In this document: positions 1 to 6,377 of the stretch, piece by piece
Layout of the letters: each line of letters opens with the position of its first letter
How positions within the stretch are numbered: the first letter of the stretch is position 1
Assembly: GCA_047632015.1 (NCBI GenBank)
Contig: JBLIBC010000114.1
Location: 1 to 8,322 of the forward strand
Direction: 5' to 3'
From: JBLIAZ01 sp047632015
GTDB lineage: Bacteria > Bacteroidota > Bacteroidia > Flavobacteriales_C > GCA-002722245
DNA: 8,322 bases
Position numbers and translations under genes: made by a program
The notes under the pieces: generated by a model
What the model saw: the letters and a program-made list of their open reading frames with translations, nothing else
What the model was told of the DNA's origin: nothing
Database searches by the model: none

Positions 1-1093
1 CAAGACCAATCATCAAGTTTCGTTGATCTTTCGCATTGACTATATTTTTAAGTTCTTGTTCTTTTTTCATCAAAACAAACTCTTTTTCTTGTCTTTCCTT
101 TTCGTATGTGTACTGAAGTTCATAAGCTTTGCGTTGACTGTTTTCGCTGTTTATCAAGTTGTCATAATGAGAATATAATTTGAAATGACGATAAGCACTC
201 TTATAGTTCCTATTCAAGGAGTCAAGTTTTGACCATGTAAGATAAATGGTTCTTAAAAAGGGTCTAGCATTCACTTCCAATCCTAACTTTTCTCCTGTTT
301 TAAGCGCTTGTGCAGATTTTTTAGGAAACCCTTGTTTAAGGTAAATACCGCCTAAGTTTGAATAGCAAAAAGACATGTCCATTTTGTCATTTTCTTTTTC
401 TCGTATTTTTATGCACGCCAAGTTGCCTGCGATAGCCTTTTCATATTCGCCTGTGTTTTCATGAATTTCGGCTATGCTACTAAGCACATATCCTACACCT
501 CTATCATCACCAATTTCTTCACAAATTAATCGAGCGTTTAACATTTGCTGAATGGCTTTGCTGTATTTTTTCTTGAGGGTTAGCGCTAAACCTAAATTGA
601 GGTAGCTGTATGCGATGCCTTGCTGACTATTCAGTTCCTGAAAAATTATCAATGCTTTTTTTTCGAAGATAATTGCATCACTGGGGTTGTTTTGAGCGTG
701 ATGTGAAATGCCTATATTTAAATAAGTCCAAGCTAGTTCGTCATGGTAATTAAGCTCCTCAAATATTGGAAAGGCTAAGTAGTGATAAGTGAGAGCCTTT
801 GACCAGTCACCTATATATTGATGAAGTCGTGCTAAACTATAATATGCTAAACCTTTGCCTTTAAAATTGTCAGTTAATGTTGACGCTGTTAGTGCATCAT
901 TGGCCATTTTACCGCCTTTTTCAAATTCTCCGATTTCGGTAAACCTTTGGCTTAATTGACATTTGAGTGTAATTACGTCCTGAGGTTTCGTTGCTTCACT
1001 AAGCAGTATTGTCAGGGAATCGATGGCTTTATTTTGTGCAAAAATGCTAAGCGATGTTGACATCGTGATTAGCATTATAATAATTTTTTTCAT
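1..1093 (-). CDS. TPR-repeat protein with C-terminal membrane segment, partial (3' end beyond left edge)
   Basis: I read an open frame of 364 codons from an ATG at 1091-1093 to the window edge without a stop. The N-terminus (MKKIIIMLITMSTSLSIFAQ) looks like a signal peptide, probably cut after Ala19. Tetratricopeptide-type helical repeats follow from about residue 41 to 310, recognisable by the recurring motif A-Y-x-Y-L-N-L-G-x-A and its variants. A charged stretch likely to be coiled coil covers about 318-355, and the visible end (NLMIGL) appears to enter a membrane helix. The protein aligns residue for residue, with no gap, to the downstream-numbered paralog at 1319-2485, so the two arose by tandem duplication. 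In Bacteroidota, proteins of this build often continue into a histidine kinase, guanylate cyclase, SpoIIE phosphatase or LuxR-type output domain. Whether this one does cannot be seen. Function is unknown; a periplasmic sensor or protein-interaction scaffold is the likeliest role. Confidence 0.88.
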   Translation of the reverse strand, partial: MKKIIIMLITMSTSLSIFAQNKAIDSLTILLSEATKPQDVITLKCQLSQRFTEIGEFEKGGKMANDALTASTLTDNFKGKGLAYYSLARLHQYIGDWSKALTYHYLAFPIFEELNYHDELAWTYLNIGISHHAQNNPSDAIIFEKKALIIFQELNSQQGIAYSYLNLGLALTLKKKYSKAIQQMLNARLICEEIGDDRGVGYVLSSIAEIHENTGEYEKAIAGNLACIKIREKENDKMDMSFCYSNLGGIYLKQGFPKKSAQALKTGEKLGLEVNARPFLRTIYLTWSKLDSLNRNYKSAYRHFKLYSHYDNLINSENSQRKAYELQYTYEKERQEKEFVLMKKEQELKNIVNAKDQRNLMIGL

Positions 1094-1281
1094 GTCAAAA
1101 GTCATCAGGGCGTACTGAAAATAGTCAATATAACTTACAACTGAAAGAATATAATCAAACAATTAACGCTCTTATATTTGGGGCGAAACATGAAATGCTA
1201 GATCTCTATTTTAGATATTCTTAAAATGTAGACTGGTCTATGTAGGGTCTGTTAAAATTTGGAAACAATAAATGTTTAAAG

Positions 1282-1298
1282 AATTGACTGAGTCAATT
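1282..1298. repeat. Short perfect palindrome (8-bp arms, 1-nt centre) between the TPR paralogs
   Basis: AATTGACT and AGTCAATT flank a single G, about 20 bp beyond the stop codon of the complete TPR gene. As RNA it could form at most a 7-bp stem with a 3-nt loop, without a clear U-run after it on either strand, so it is a weak terminator candidate. The near-perfect dyad would equally suit a dimeric DNA-binding protein acting on the promoter of the next TPR gene. In an AT-rich background a chance palindrome of this size is possible. The rest of the 225-bp gap (1094-1318) shows no gene. Confidence 0.35.
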
Positions 1299-1318
1299 TA
1301 TTGCTTAGGGATGTGTAT

Positions 1319-2485
1319 TCAAGTTCTTTTTCCTCTTTTGAATAACAGTACTAAGAGGAGAATAATAATTATTGACCCCGCAGCGATCATGGCAAATTGA
1401 ATATTTTTACTGTTTTCCACTGCTGCTGAACTTTCCAGTTCTTTTTTGACTTTTTCATCTTGGAATATCTTTTCCTGCTCCTCTTGTTTCTTTTTAAAAT
1501 TGTATTCTAATGCAGCAACTTCCCCTTCACGTTCTTGAGTACTTAACAAGTTTCCGTAGTGATTGTAACTCTTGAAGTGGTCAAATGCGACTTGGTAATT
1601 TCCGTTTACTGAATCCAGTCGGGAATAGGTTAAATAAACCTTTTTTAAGGCTAATTTTGTCTTCATTTCTATTCCTAATCGTTCCGCAGTACTTAGAGCC
1701 TCTGCAGCTTTTACAAAAAGCCCTTGCCTGAAATAAATTCGTCCCAGATTTCCGTAAGAAAAAGCAAGGTCCCTTTTGTCATTTTCCTTTTCTCGAATTA
1801 TAATTAGATTTAAATTCTCGACCAGGGCTTTGTCGAACTTCCCAGTTTTTAAATAAATATCACCCATAATATTATGTACGTATCCAACACCTCTCTGATC
1901 TCCAATTTCGACACATATCTTTTTAGCATCTAACAAACGAGCGATTGCTTCGTCTGAGCTTCCATTGTCATGAAGAGCTAGGCCTAAATTTAAATAGGAG
2001 TAAGCAATACCTTGATTATGCGTTATGTTTTTAAATATTTCTAACGCTTTATTAATGTATCGTATGGATCTTTTATAATCTTTTTGAGCGTGGAATGCGA
2101 TTCCCATGTTAAGGTAGGTCCAAGCTAATTCTTCATGTGAATCTACAGCGTCAAACAATTGAATTGCTTGATAATGGTATATGAGCGCTTTGTCCCAATT
2201 TCTTCTGTATTGATTCAGTCTTGCTAGTGTATAATAAGCTAAACCAATTCCTTTTTCATTGTTTACCTTGGTCGCTTCTTCAAGTGCTTCCTCGCCATAT
2301 TTCTCACCATTATCGTAATCTCCAATCTCTGTATAGCCTTGACTAATTTTACATTTTAAAGCAATTTTCTCTTCCTTGTCCGAAGAGAGATTATACAGGT
2401 TGGTTAAAGAATCAAGAGAATGGTTCTGAGCCATCAATTGACTTGAACATAAAATAATCAATACTAATTGTAAAATGCTTTTCAT
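1319..2485 (-). CDS. TPR-repeat protein with signal peptide, coiled coil and C-terminal transmembrane helix
   Basis: This is a complete 388-residue protein. It has a signal peptide (residues 1-19, cut before QNHSLDSL), then about six to seven TPR-like helical hairpins between residues 41 and 310. The consensus core (K-G-I-G-L-A-Y-Y, E-E-L-A-W-T-Y-L, Q-G-I-A-Y-S-Y-L, R-G-V-G-Y-V, R-D-L-A-F-S-Y) recurs every 40 residues exactly, at 80, 120, 160, 200, 240 and 280. A Glu/Lys/Gln-rich stretch at 318-360 is probably coiled coil. A single hydrophobic helix at about 363-382 precedes a basic tail (KRGKRT), so the TPR part should face the periplasm and the short tail the cytoplasm. Unlike many related Bacteroidota sensors, there is no catalytic or DNA-binding domain after the membrane helix. 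It sits 106 bp downstream of the oxidoreductase gene and 225 bp upstream of its paralog, all on one strand. A scaffold or sensor role is inferred; the ligand or partner is unknown. Confidence 0.9.
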   Translation of the reverse strand: MKSILQLVLIILCSSQLMAQNHSLDSLTNLYNLSSDKEEKIALKCKISQGYTEIGDYDNGEKYGEEALEEATKVNNEKGIGLAYYTLARLNQYRRNWDKALIYHYQAIQLFDAVDSHEELAWTYLNMGIAFHAQKDYKRSIRYINKALEIFKNITHNQGIAYSYLNLGLALHDNGSSDEAIARLLDAKKICVEIGDQRGVGYVHNIMGDIYLKTGKFDKALVENLNLIIIREKENDKRDLAFSYGNLGRIYFRQGLFVKAAEALSTAERLGIEMKTKLALKKVYLTYSRLDSVNGNYQVAFDHFKSYNHYGNLLSTQEREGEVAALEYNFKKKQEEQEKIFQDEKVKKELESSAAVENSKNIQFAMIAAGSIIIILLLVLLFKRGKRT

Positions 2486-2591
2486 AATCGTGGAATCTTG
2501 TTCGGTCTCTGAATTTAGAAAAATTAACTGACAACAAGAAGGAACTGTGGTAAGGAAAGTAAAGTTGACGTCTGTACTGGAGGAAATGTAA

Positions 2592-3641
2592 TTAACGTTG
2601 GTAATATTTCAAACACCTTTGAATGTTCATTTCATCGTTTAATTCAACCCCATTTACTACGAAATTAGCAAATTCTTTACTGGCAAGAGGAGCAAGTAAA
2701 ACCCCTTTAGTGCCCAACCCATTCAATACATAAAGGCCTTTTTCATCGGGGTGTTCTCCCATGAGTACACGCCTGTCGTGAGCTGTTGGTCTAATTCCTG
2801 CTTTTTGGGAAATTACTTCAAACGGAACATTGATAATTGTTTTTAGTTTTTCAGTCAAGTAAGTGAGTGCCGATTCTGACGGATTCCATGTTAAGTCCTT
2901 CCAGTCATAAGTGGCACCAACTTGGTATTTATCGCCACCTAATGGCAGCACAAATATGTTTTTTTTGAGTACGTATTCCTGCTTTAGCTCTGGTGCAAAA
3001 ATGGTGATTATGTCTCCTTTTGCAGGTTTTAGCGGCAACCATGAAAAATAAGGATTGTGCACACTGTGTGCTCCCTCACAAAAAATAACACCTTTGCATT
3101 TGATGTTTTTGTATTCCCAACAACCTTCTTTTTTTAGGAGTTGTTTGTGTTTGAACTTTTCAAATAATATGGCATCATGCTCTTTTAAATATCCCTGATA
3201 CTTGTCGATAAGCAAATTTAAAACAATCCGTCCTGTTTGTTTTATTTCACCTAAGTACAGGTCTTTTGGGAATGTGGCTTGTTTGGGATTAGCTACCATG
3301 AAATCCTTCATTTCATTGGAAGCTTGTTTGTTCCATAATGCTAATTCGTCTCCAGGGGTGACCAACTTTTTTACTTGATAAAATTGGTAAATATTTATAT
3401 CAAGTAGTTTTTCCAATGCACCATATTGAATCTTCATTTCAGCTAAAAACTCCTTTGCTCTCCAACTTAATATATACCGTTTGAAAGCAATTGGATTCCA
3501 AGTTCCAGCAGCAATGTAGGAAGACGATGGTGTGGAAGGATCCGTGATCATCAACACTTTTTGGTTTTTGTTACGCAGCTGCTGCATGCACAGGACACCA
3601 GCCATACCACCTCCAACAATGATGTAATCAAACTCTTTCAC
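2592..3641 (-). CDS. FAD-dependent oxidoreductase, DAO (glycine/D-amino acid oxidase-like) family
   Basis: The protein belongs to the DAO flavoenzyme superfamily, which oxidises amines or amino acids through bound FAD. Near the N-terminus, FDYIIVGGGMAG carries the Rossmann GxGxxG fold for the FAD ADP moiety. It is followed by a conserved A-A-G-T-W-N-P stretch (about residue 47 in long-form numbering), a second FAD-contacting segment (VIFCEGA, about 188-194), and a C-terminal block GIRPTAHDRRVLMG...LYVLNGLGTKGVLLAP (285-321), typical of DAO enzymes including MnmC and ThiO relatives. There is no signal peptide or membrane segment, so it should be cytoplasmic. Length (349-352 residues) is normal. 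I prefer the GTG at 3639-3641 (giving MKEFDYIIVGGG) over the upstream in-frame TTG at 3648-3650, because the TTG lies inside a perfect TAnnTTTG promoter box. There is no in-frame ATG before the nucleotide-binding motif. The substrate cannot be assigned from sequence. Confidence 0.9.
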   Translation of the reverse strand: MKEFDYIIVGGGMAGVLCMQQLRNKNQKVLMITDPSTPSSSYIAAGTWNPIAFKRYILSWRAKEFLAEMKIQYGALEKLLDINIYQFYQVKKLVTPGDELALWNKQASNEMKDFMVANPKQATFPKDLYLGEIKQTGRIVLNLLIDKYQGYLKEHDAILFEKFKHKQLLKKEGCWEYKNIKCKGVIFCEGAHSVHNPYFSWLPLKPAKGDIITIFAPELKQEYVLKKNIFVLPLGGDKYQVGATYDWKDLTWNPSESALTYLTEKLKTIINVPFEVISQKAGIRPTAHDRRVLMGEHPDEKGLYVLNGLGTKGVLLAPLASKEFANFVVNGVELNDEMNIQRCLKYYQR

Positions 3642-3647
3642 GATGAA

Positions 3648-3655
3648 CAAAGATA
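3648..3655 (-). promoter_or_regulatory. Candidate -7 promoter box (TATCTTTG) of the oxidoreductase gene
   Basis: On the minus strand the sequence TATCTTTG matches the Bacteroidota sigma-factor -7 consensus TAnnTTTG at all six defined positions. It lies seven bases before the preferred GTG start, so transcription would begin at or within a few bases of that codon, giving a leaderless or nearly leaderless mRNA. No convincing TTG -33 element is visible about 20 bp upstream, which lowers confidence. Confidence 0.4.
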
Positions 3656-3732
3656 GGTCTAATTGTTGTACTATACTCTAATCACATAGCTGTTCAGTTT
3701 TTCAACTCGTTCTTTTTTCCTTTCACTTCGTT

Positions 3733-3772
3733 TAAAAATGAAAACGTAGCTAAGGTTATGTTTTCATTTTTA
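3733..3772. repeat. Perfect 13-bp inverted repeat in the divergent intergenic region
   Basis: TAAAAATGAAAAC (3733-3745) is exactly complemented by GTTTTCATTTTTA (3760-3772) across a 14-nt spacer. It lies in the 200-odd bases between the divergently read oxidoreductase and dacB genes, where no transcript from either gene should end. The arms are AT-rich, with three G/C pairs of 13, so an RNA hairpin would be only moderately stable. Possible roles are an operator for a dimeric regulator serving both promoters, or a terminator or hairpin of an unannotated small transcript. I see no supported gene in the interval 3651-3863. Confidence 0.6.
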
Positions 3773-3826
3773 GCCTCGAGAAAGAAAACAATAAGCTTCG
3801 GTGAAATTCACGAAAAGCTATGTGGT

Positions 3827-3858
3827 TTGAGTATGCAAGTGATAAAATCATTACATTG
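3827..3858 (+). promoter_or_regulatory. Tentative promoter of the dacB-like gene
   Basis: TTG at 3827-3829 and TACATTG at 3852-3858, separated by 22 bp, roughly resemble the Bacteroidota TTG / TAnnTTTG promoter. The -7 box is imperfect and the spacing slightly long. The box ends five bases before the ATG at 3864, so it would imply an almost leaderless message. No Shine-Dalgarno sequence precedes the ATG, which is compatible with this. Confidence 0.25.
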
Positions 3859-3863
3859 TACCC

Positions 3864-5264
3864 ATGAAAAAAATGCTTCATTTACTGTTGATTATGCAGT
3901 TCCATTTTGGGATTCAAGCGCAACTTAATTTTGAAAAACTTCCGGAATTGGATGGTGCTAGTATTAGTTACATGGTTCGTGATTTACATACGGGAAAACT
4001 CATAGCAAGTCATGACACTTCAAAAGTATTGGCTCCAGCTTCGGTGCTAAAATTATTTACTACTGCCTTGTCACTGGATAAATTAGGATCCAAAACGACC
4101 ATTAAAAGTACCTTTTACATTACTGGGAAAATTGACAATGGCGTGTTGGTTGGCAATTTAATTTTTGACGCCAATTATAATCCCGTTTTACTTTCCTCAC
4201 GATACAACCGCTCTATAAGTAAAATGACAGACAAACTAATTTCAAGCTTAAAACAGTTAGGAATTAATAGTGTTCAGGGCGATATTAAAGTGTTTGAAGA
4301 CGTGCTTCCAGTGAATAGTTTACCAAGGACGTGGATTTGGGAAGACATAGGAAATTACTATGGAACAGGAGCTGGTAGGACTGTGCTAAATGAAAATGTA
4401 CTGAATATTTATTTAAAATCGGGAGCTGTAGGGTCAAAAGTGGAGGTGGTACGGACCGAACCAAATTTACCCTGGTTGGTACTTGATAGTAAAGTGACTT
4501 CTTCAAAAATCAACAGGGATTTAGCTTATTGTTTCAGCAGGCCTGCTGATAAAAAAATCACGATCACAGGTACAATTCCGGCTAACCGATCTGGTTTTGT
4601 AGTAAAAGCGTCCTTGCCTGACCCTTCAGGAGCATTGGCTTTTTTGTTAAAAAAAGAATTGGAGACTAAGGGTTTTAAAGTGAGCGGAAACACTAAAGTG
4701 ATTGGTCAATTACCATTGCAAATAAAGGAGTTATTAGTTTTTAATTCACCTGGCGTGTCTTCCATTATCAGGAAAACAAACAAGCAGAGTATCAATGTTT
4801 ATGCTGAAACCTTGCTTAATTTAATTCATCAAAAAAAAGGTAATCAAAGTGAAACAAGAACTGAATTCATGAAACGATCATTGGGTGAAAAGTTTGACAC
4901 TAAAACCATGAAACTGTATGATGGAAGTGGCATGTCAAGGTTTAATGCAGTAAGCTCCAAACAAGTAGTTGATTTAATATCTTGGATGAATAGTCATGAG
5001 TCAAAAACTACATTTTACGAATCTTTTGCTGTTGCAGGAGAATCGGGAACTTTAAAGAGTATGCTTGCTAATACCATAGCGAAAGGACGTGTCAAAGGGA
5101 AAAGTGGTTCCATGGACGGCGTAAGAGCTTATGCGGGAACAATTAATACACGTAAGGGAGAAAACTTTGCTTTTTCAGTAATAGTGAATAATTATGTCGT
5201 CTCTAATTCAGTATTAAAAAAGATACTGGAAAAATGGCTTTGGGAATTGTGGAGTAATAATTAA
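3864..5264 (+). CDS. dacB: D-alanyl-D-alanine carboxypeptidase/endopeptidase (PBP4/DacB type, peptidase family S13)
   Basis: This is a low-molecular-mass penicillin-binding protein that trims or cleaves peptidoglycan peptide cross-links in the periplasm. Residues 1-19 form a signal peptide (MKKMLHLLLIMQFHFGIQA, cut before QLNF). All three active-site motifs of penicillin-interacting serine enzymes are present: S60-V-L-K63 (nucleophile Ser60 and general base Lys63), S309-I-N311, and K413-S-G415. The long insertion between the first and second motifs (about 245 residues) is typical of the S13 family and distinguishes it from DacA-type enzymes. At 466 residues it is close to E. coli DacB (477). 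There is no C-terminal membrane anchor, so it is soluble or loosely associated. It is divergent from the oxidoreductase gene and converges on siaC with 7 bp between stop codons, so it is probably transcribed alone. The ATG is chosen because it directly begins the signal peptide. Confidence 0.95.
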   Translation: MKKMLHLLLIMQFHFGIQAQLNFEKLPELDGASISYMVRDLHTGKLIASHDTSKVLAPASVLKLFTTALSLDKLGSKTTIKSTFYITGKIDNGVLVGNLIFDANYNPVLLSSRYNRSISKMTDKLISSLKQLGINSVQGDIKVFEDVLPVNSLPRTWIWEDIGNYYGTGAGRTVLNENVLNIYLKSGAVGSKVEVVRTEPNLPWLVLDSKVTSSKINRDLAYCFSRPADKKITITGTIPANRSGFVVKASLPDPSGALAFLLKKELETKGFKVSGNTKVIGQLPLQIKELLVFNSPGVSSIIRKTNKQSINVYAETLLNLIHQKKGNQSETRTEFMKRSLGEKFDTKTMKLYDGSGMSRFNAVSSKQVVDLISWMNSHESKTTFYESFAVAGESGTLKSMLANTIAKGRVKGKSGSMDGVRAYAGTINTRKGENFAFSVIVNNYVVSNSVLKKILEKWLWELWSNN

Positions 5265-5271
5265 ATGAAGT

Positions 5272-5670
5272 TTATTCAATAGGAACGAACTCAAAATCCA
5301 ATCCTAGAATTTTTTCGAATTCTTCACCATTTTCAAGTAAGTCTTCATCAAGAATATCATAGTACCACATGATTTTTACTTTGATACCTTCCCCTTGAAT
5401 AGCCTTCATTTTTTCGAAAATATTAAAAAGAAATTTAGCGCTTGACGTATTGTAATAAGCCAATTTAAAGTGAAAAACTAAGGTGTCAGTAATTGGCTCA
5501 GCTACATTGATGCCATAGTTTTTAAATTTATTCAGCCAATTTAAAATTGGTGAAAAATAGGTAAGTACATTTTCTGGACGGCATTCACCTTGAATAGTAA
5601 AGCTTAGTTTTTCCACATCAAAATTGATGTCTGGTGTACTGGTGCTGCTTTGTAATATTAATGCTTCCAT
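5272..5670 (-). CDS. siaC: SiaC-family regulatory phosphoprotein (DUF1987)
   Basis: The 132-residue protein matches my recollection of the DUF1987/SiaC family, small alpha/beta proteins resembling STAS anti-sigma-factor antagonists. In Pseudomonas aeruginosa, SiaC is phosphorylated on one threonine (Thr68) by the kinase SiaB and dephosphorylated by the PP2C-type phosphatase SiaA. The unphosphorylated form binds and activates the diguanylate cyclase SiaD. Here the segment L-A-Y-Y-N74-T75-S76-S77-A-K falls at the corresponding place after a beta strand, making Thr75 the likely phospho-acceptor; this assignment is by position and family resemblance only. The ends are the acidic stretch E-D-L-L-E-N-G-E-E and a final beta strand (DFEFVPIE). 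There is no signal peptide, so it is cytosolic. It starts 6 bp after the stop of the kinase gene, so the two are surely co-transcribed and translationally close. The actual target in this organism is unknown. Confidence 0.88.
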   Translation of the reverse strand: MEALILQSSTSTPDINFDVEKLSFTIQGECRPENVLTYFSPILNWLNKFKNYGINVAEPITDTLVFHFKLAYYNTSSAKFLFNIFEKMKAIQGEGIKVKIMWYYDILDEDLLENGEEFEKILGLDFEFVPIE

Positions 5671-5676
5671 TTTTTA

Positions 5677-6219
5677 TTATGCTTTTACTTTTATTTTCAA
5701 CACAAAAAACGAGCTTAATTCGTCTATCGGCGTGAAGTCGTAATTTAGTTTGTTTCTTGACTTTATAGCCATGTCTATTATGCCAAGTCCTGCCCCGTTC
5801 GAGTCATCAGGCGTATCCCCGTTAACCATTATTTTATTGTACCAAGATCGTAATTCTTCTCTTGTTGAATTGTTGGTTTTTTCAATTTTTTCAGTCAGTG
5901 AAGGAATGTCATTTACGTGAATTTTATTTCCGGTGCACACGTAGTGCCAGTCATCATCTTGCGCTAATACAAAAATGGCAGGGTAAGGTTTTTCAACACT
6001 TGCAGTGGTATGTCTTACCACATTTTCCAAGCATTCAATCATGATGTTGTACACTTTTATGTGTGCTGCACTCATTTTTGAACCGTCTCTAGACATTCCC
6101 AAAAGAACATTAATTAAGTCAATATTGAATTCTCCAGTATAGGAAATTCTAATGGAATGTTCTTCCATTGTTTTATTCAACTTAAATGCAAAATCGGTAG
6201 ACGGTTTTCCCATGGTCAT
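5677..6219 (-). CDS. siaB: SiaB-family protein kinase (DUF6272, GHKL-like ATPase fold)
   Basis: This 180-residue cytosolic protein resembles the SiaB family, anti-sigma-factor-like Ser/Thr kinases that phosphorylate SiaC. Two ATP-binding boxes of the GHKL type are visible: an N-box, I-E62-C-L-E-N66-V-V-R-H70, and a glycine-rich lid, D-S-N141-G-A-G144-L-G146-I-I-D-M, close to the C-terminus. Glu62 and Asn66 are the expected catalytic and Mg-binding residues. The order and spacing match SpoIIAB/RsbW-like kinases, but the region between the boxes is longer, with an extra helical part (about 105-132). It is the first gene of a two-gene unit with siaC. The ATG at 6217-6219 is the first of two close Met codons (Met1, Met3), and no Shine-Dalgarno sequence distinguishes them. 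It is divergent from citrate synthase. The family call rests on recognition of the sequence pattern plus the adjacent SiaC partner. Confidence 0.85.
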   Translation of the reverse strand: MTMGKPSTDFAFKLNKTMEEHSIRISYTGEFNIDLINVLLGMSRDGSKMSAAHIKVYNIMIECLENVVRHTTASVEKPYPAIFVLAQDDDWHYVCTGNKIHVNDIPSLTEKIEKTNNSTREELRSWYNKIMVNGDTPDDSNGAGLGIIDMAIKSRNKLNYDFTPIDELSSFFVLKIKVKA

Positions 6220-6256
6220 TTTTTTGTAATTAACAGGAGTGAATCCCTAGCGATGG

Positions 6257-6264
6257 CAAATTAA
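6257..6264 (-). promoter_or_regulatory. Tentative -7 box (TTAATTTG) upstream of siaB-siaC
   Basis: On the minus strand TTAATTTG agrees with TAnnTTTG at five of six defined positions and lies 37 bases before the siaB ATG, a reasonable leader length. No TTG -33 element stands at the usual distance, so this is a weak call. The remaining bases of the 158-bp divergent gap to citrate synthase hold only that gene's own leader. Confidence 0.25.
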
Positions 6265-6338
6265 TAAAAATCGTTTTTATCTGACGGGTTTTAGCAAAAA
6301 TTATTGAATTGAATCGCCTCTGCGCGATTTAGATTTGC

Positions 6339-6346
6339 TATATTTA
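6339..6346 (+). promoter_or_regulatory. Tentative -7 box (TATATTTA) of the citrate synthase gene
   Basis: TATATTTA differs from the Bacteroidota TAnnTTTG element only at the last base. It sits 31 bp before the gltA ATG, which would give a leader of roughly 25 nt that is rich in A and lacks a Shine-Dalgarno sequence, as is common in this phylum. TTG triplets upstream (6304-6306, 6309-6311) are too far away for a canonical -33 element. Confidence 0.35.
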
Positions 6347-6377
6347 CGCTTCTTTTACAAAAAATAAACTTACATTA

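Noticed and set aside
656..663. Run of eight T in the left-edge TPR gene, suspected frameshift site
   Set aside because: Translating through it keeps the frame in register with the paralog on both sides, so no frameshift is present.
1173..1180. Perfect TATATTTG -7-like box on the plus strand between the TPR paralogs
   Set aside because: No plus-strand gene follows (the ATG at 1190 stops after three codons) and no -33 element is present, so it is probably a chance match.
1229..1240. TAGAC-TG-GTCTA small dyad in the TPR intergenic region
   Set aside because: Only five-base arms with a two-base centre; too short to claim as an operator or hairpin.
4285..4506. 73-codon minus-strand open frame
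   Set aside because: Lies wholly inside dacB, whose frame carries an intact signal peptide and all three active-site motifs; the antisense product resembles nothing I know.
5862..6044. 60-codon plus-strand open frame
   Set aside because: Lies wholly inside the siaB-like kinase gene and its protein has no recognisable pattern; it is a shadow frame.
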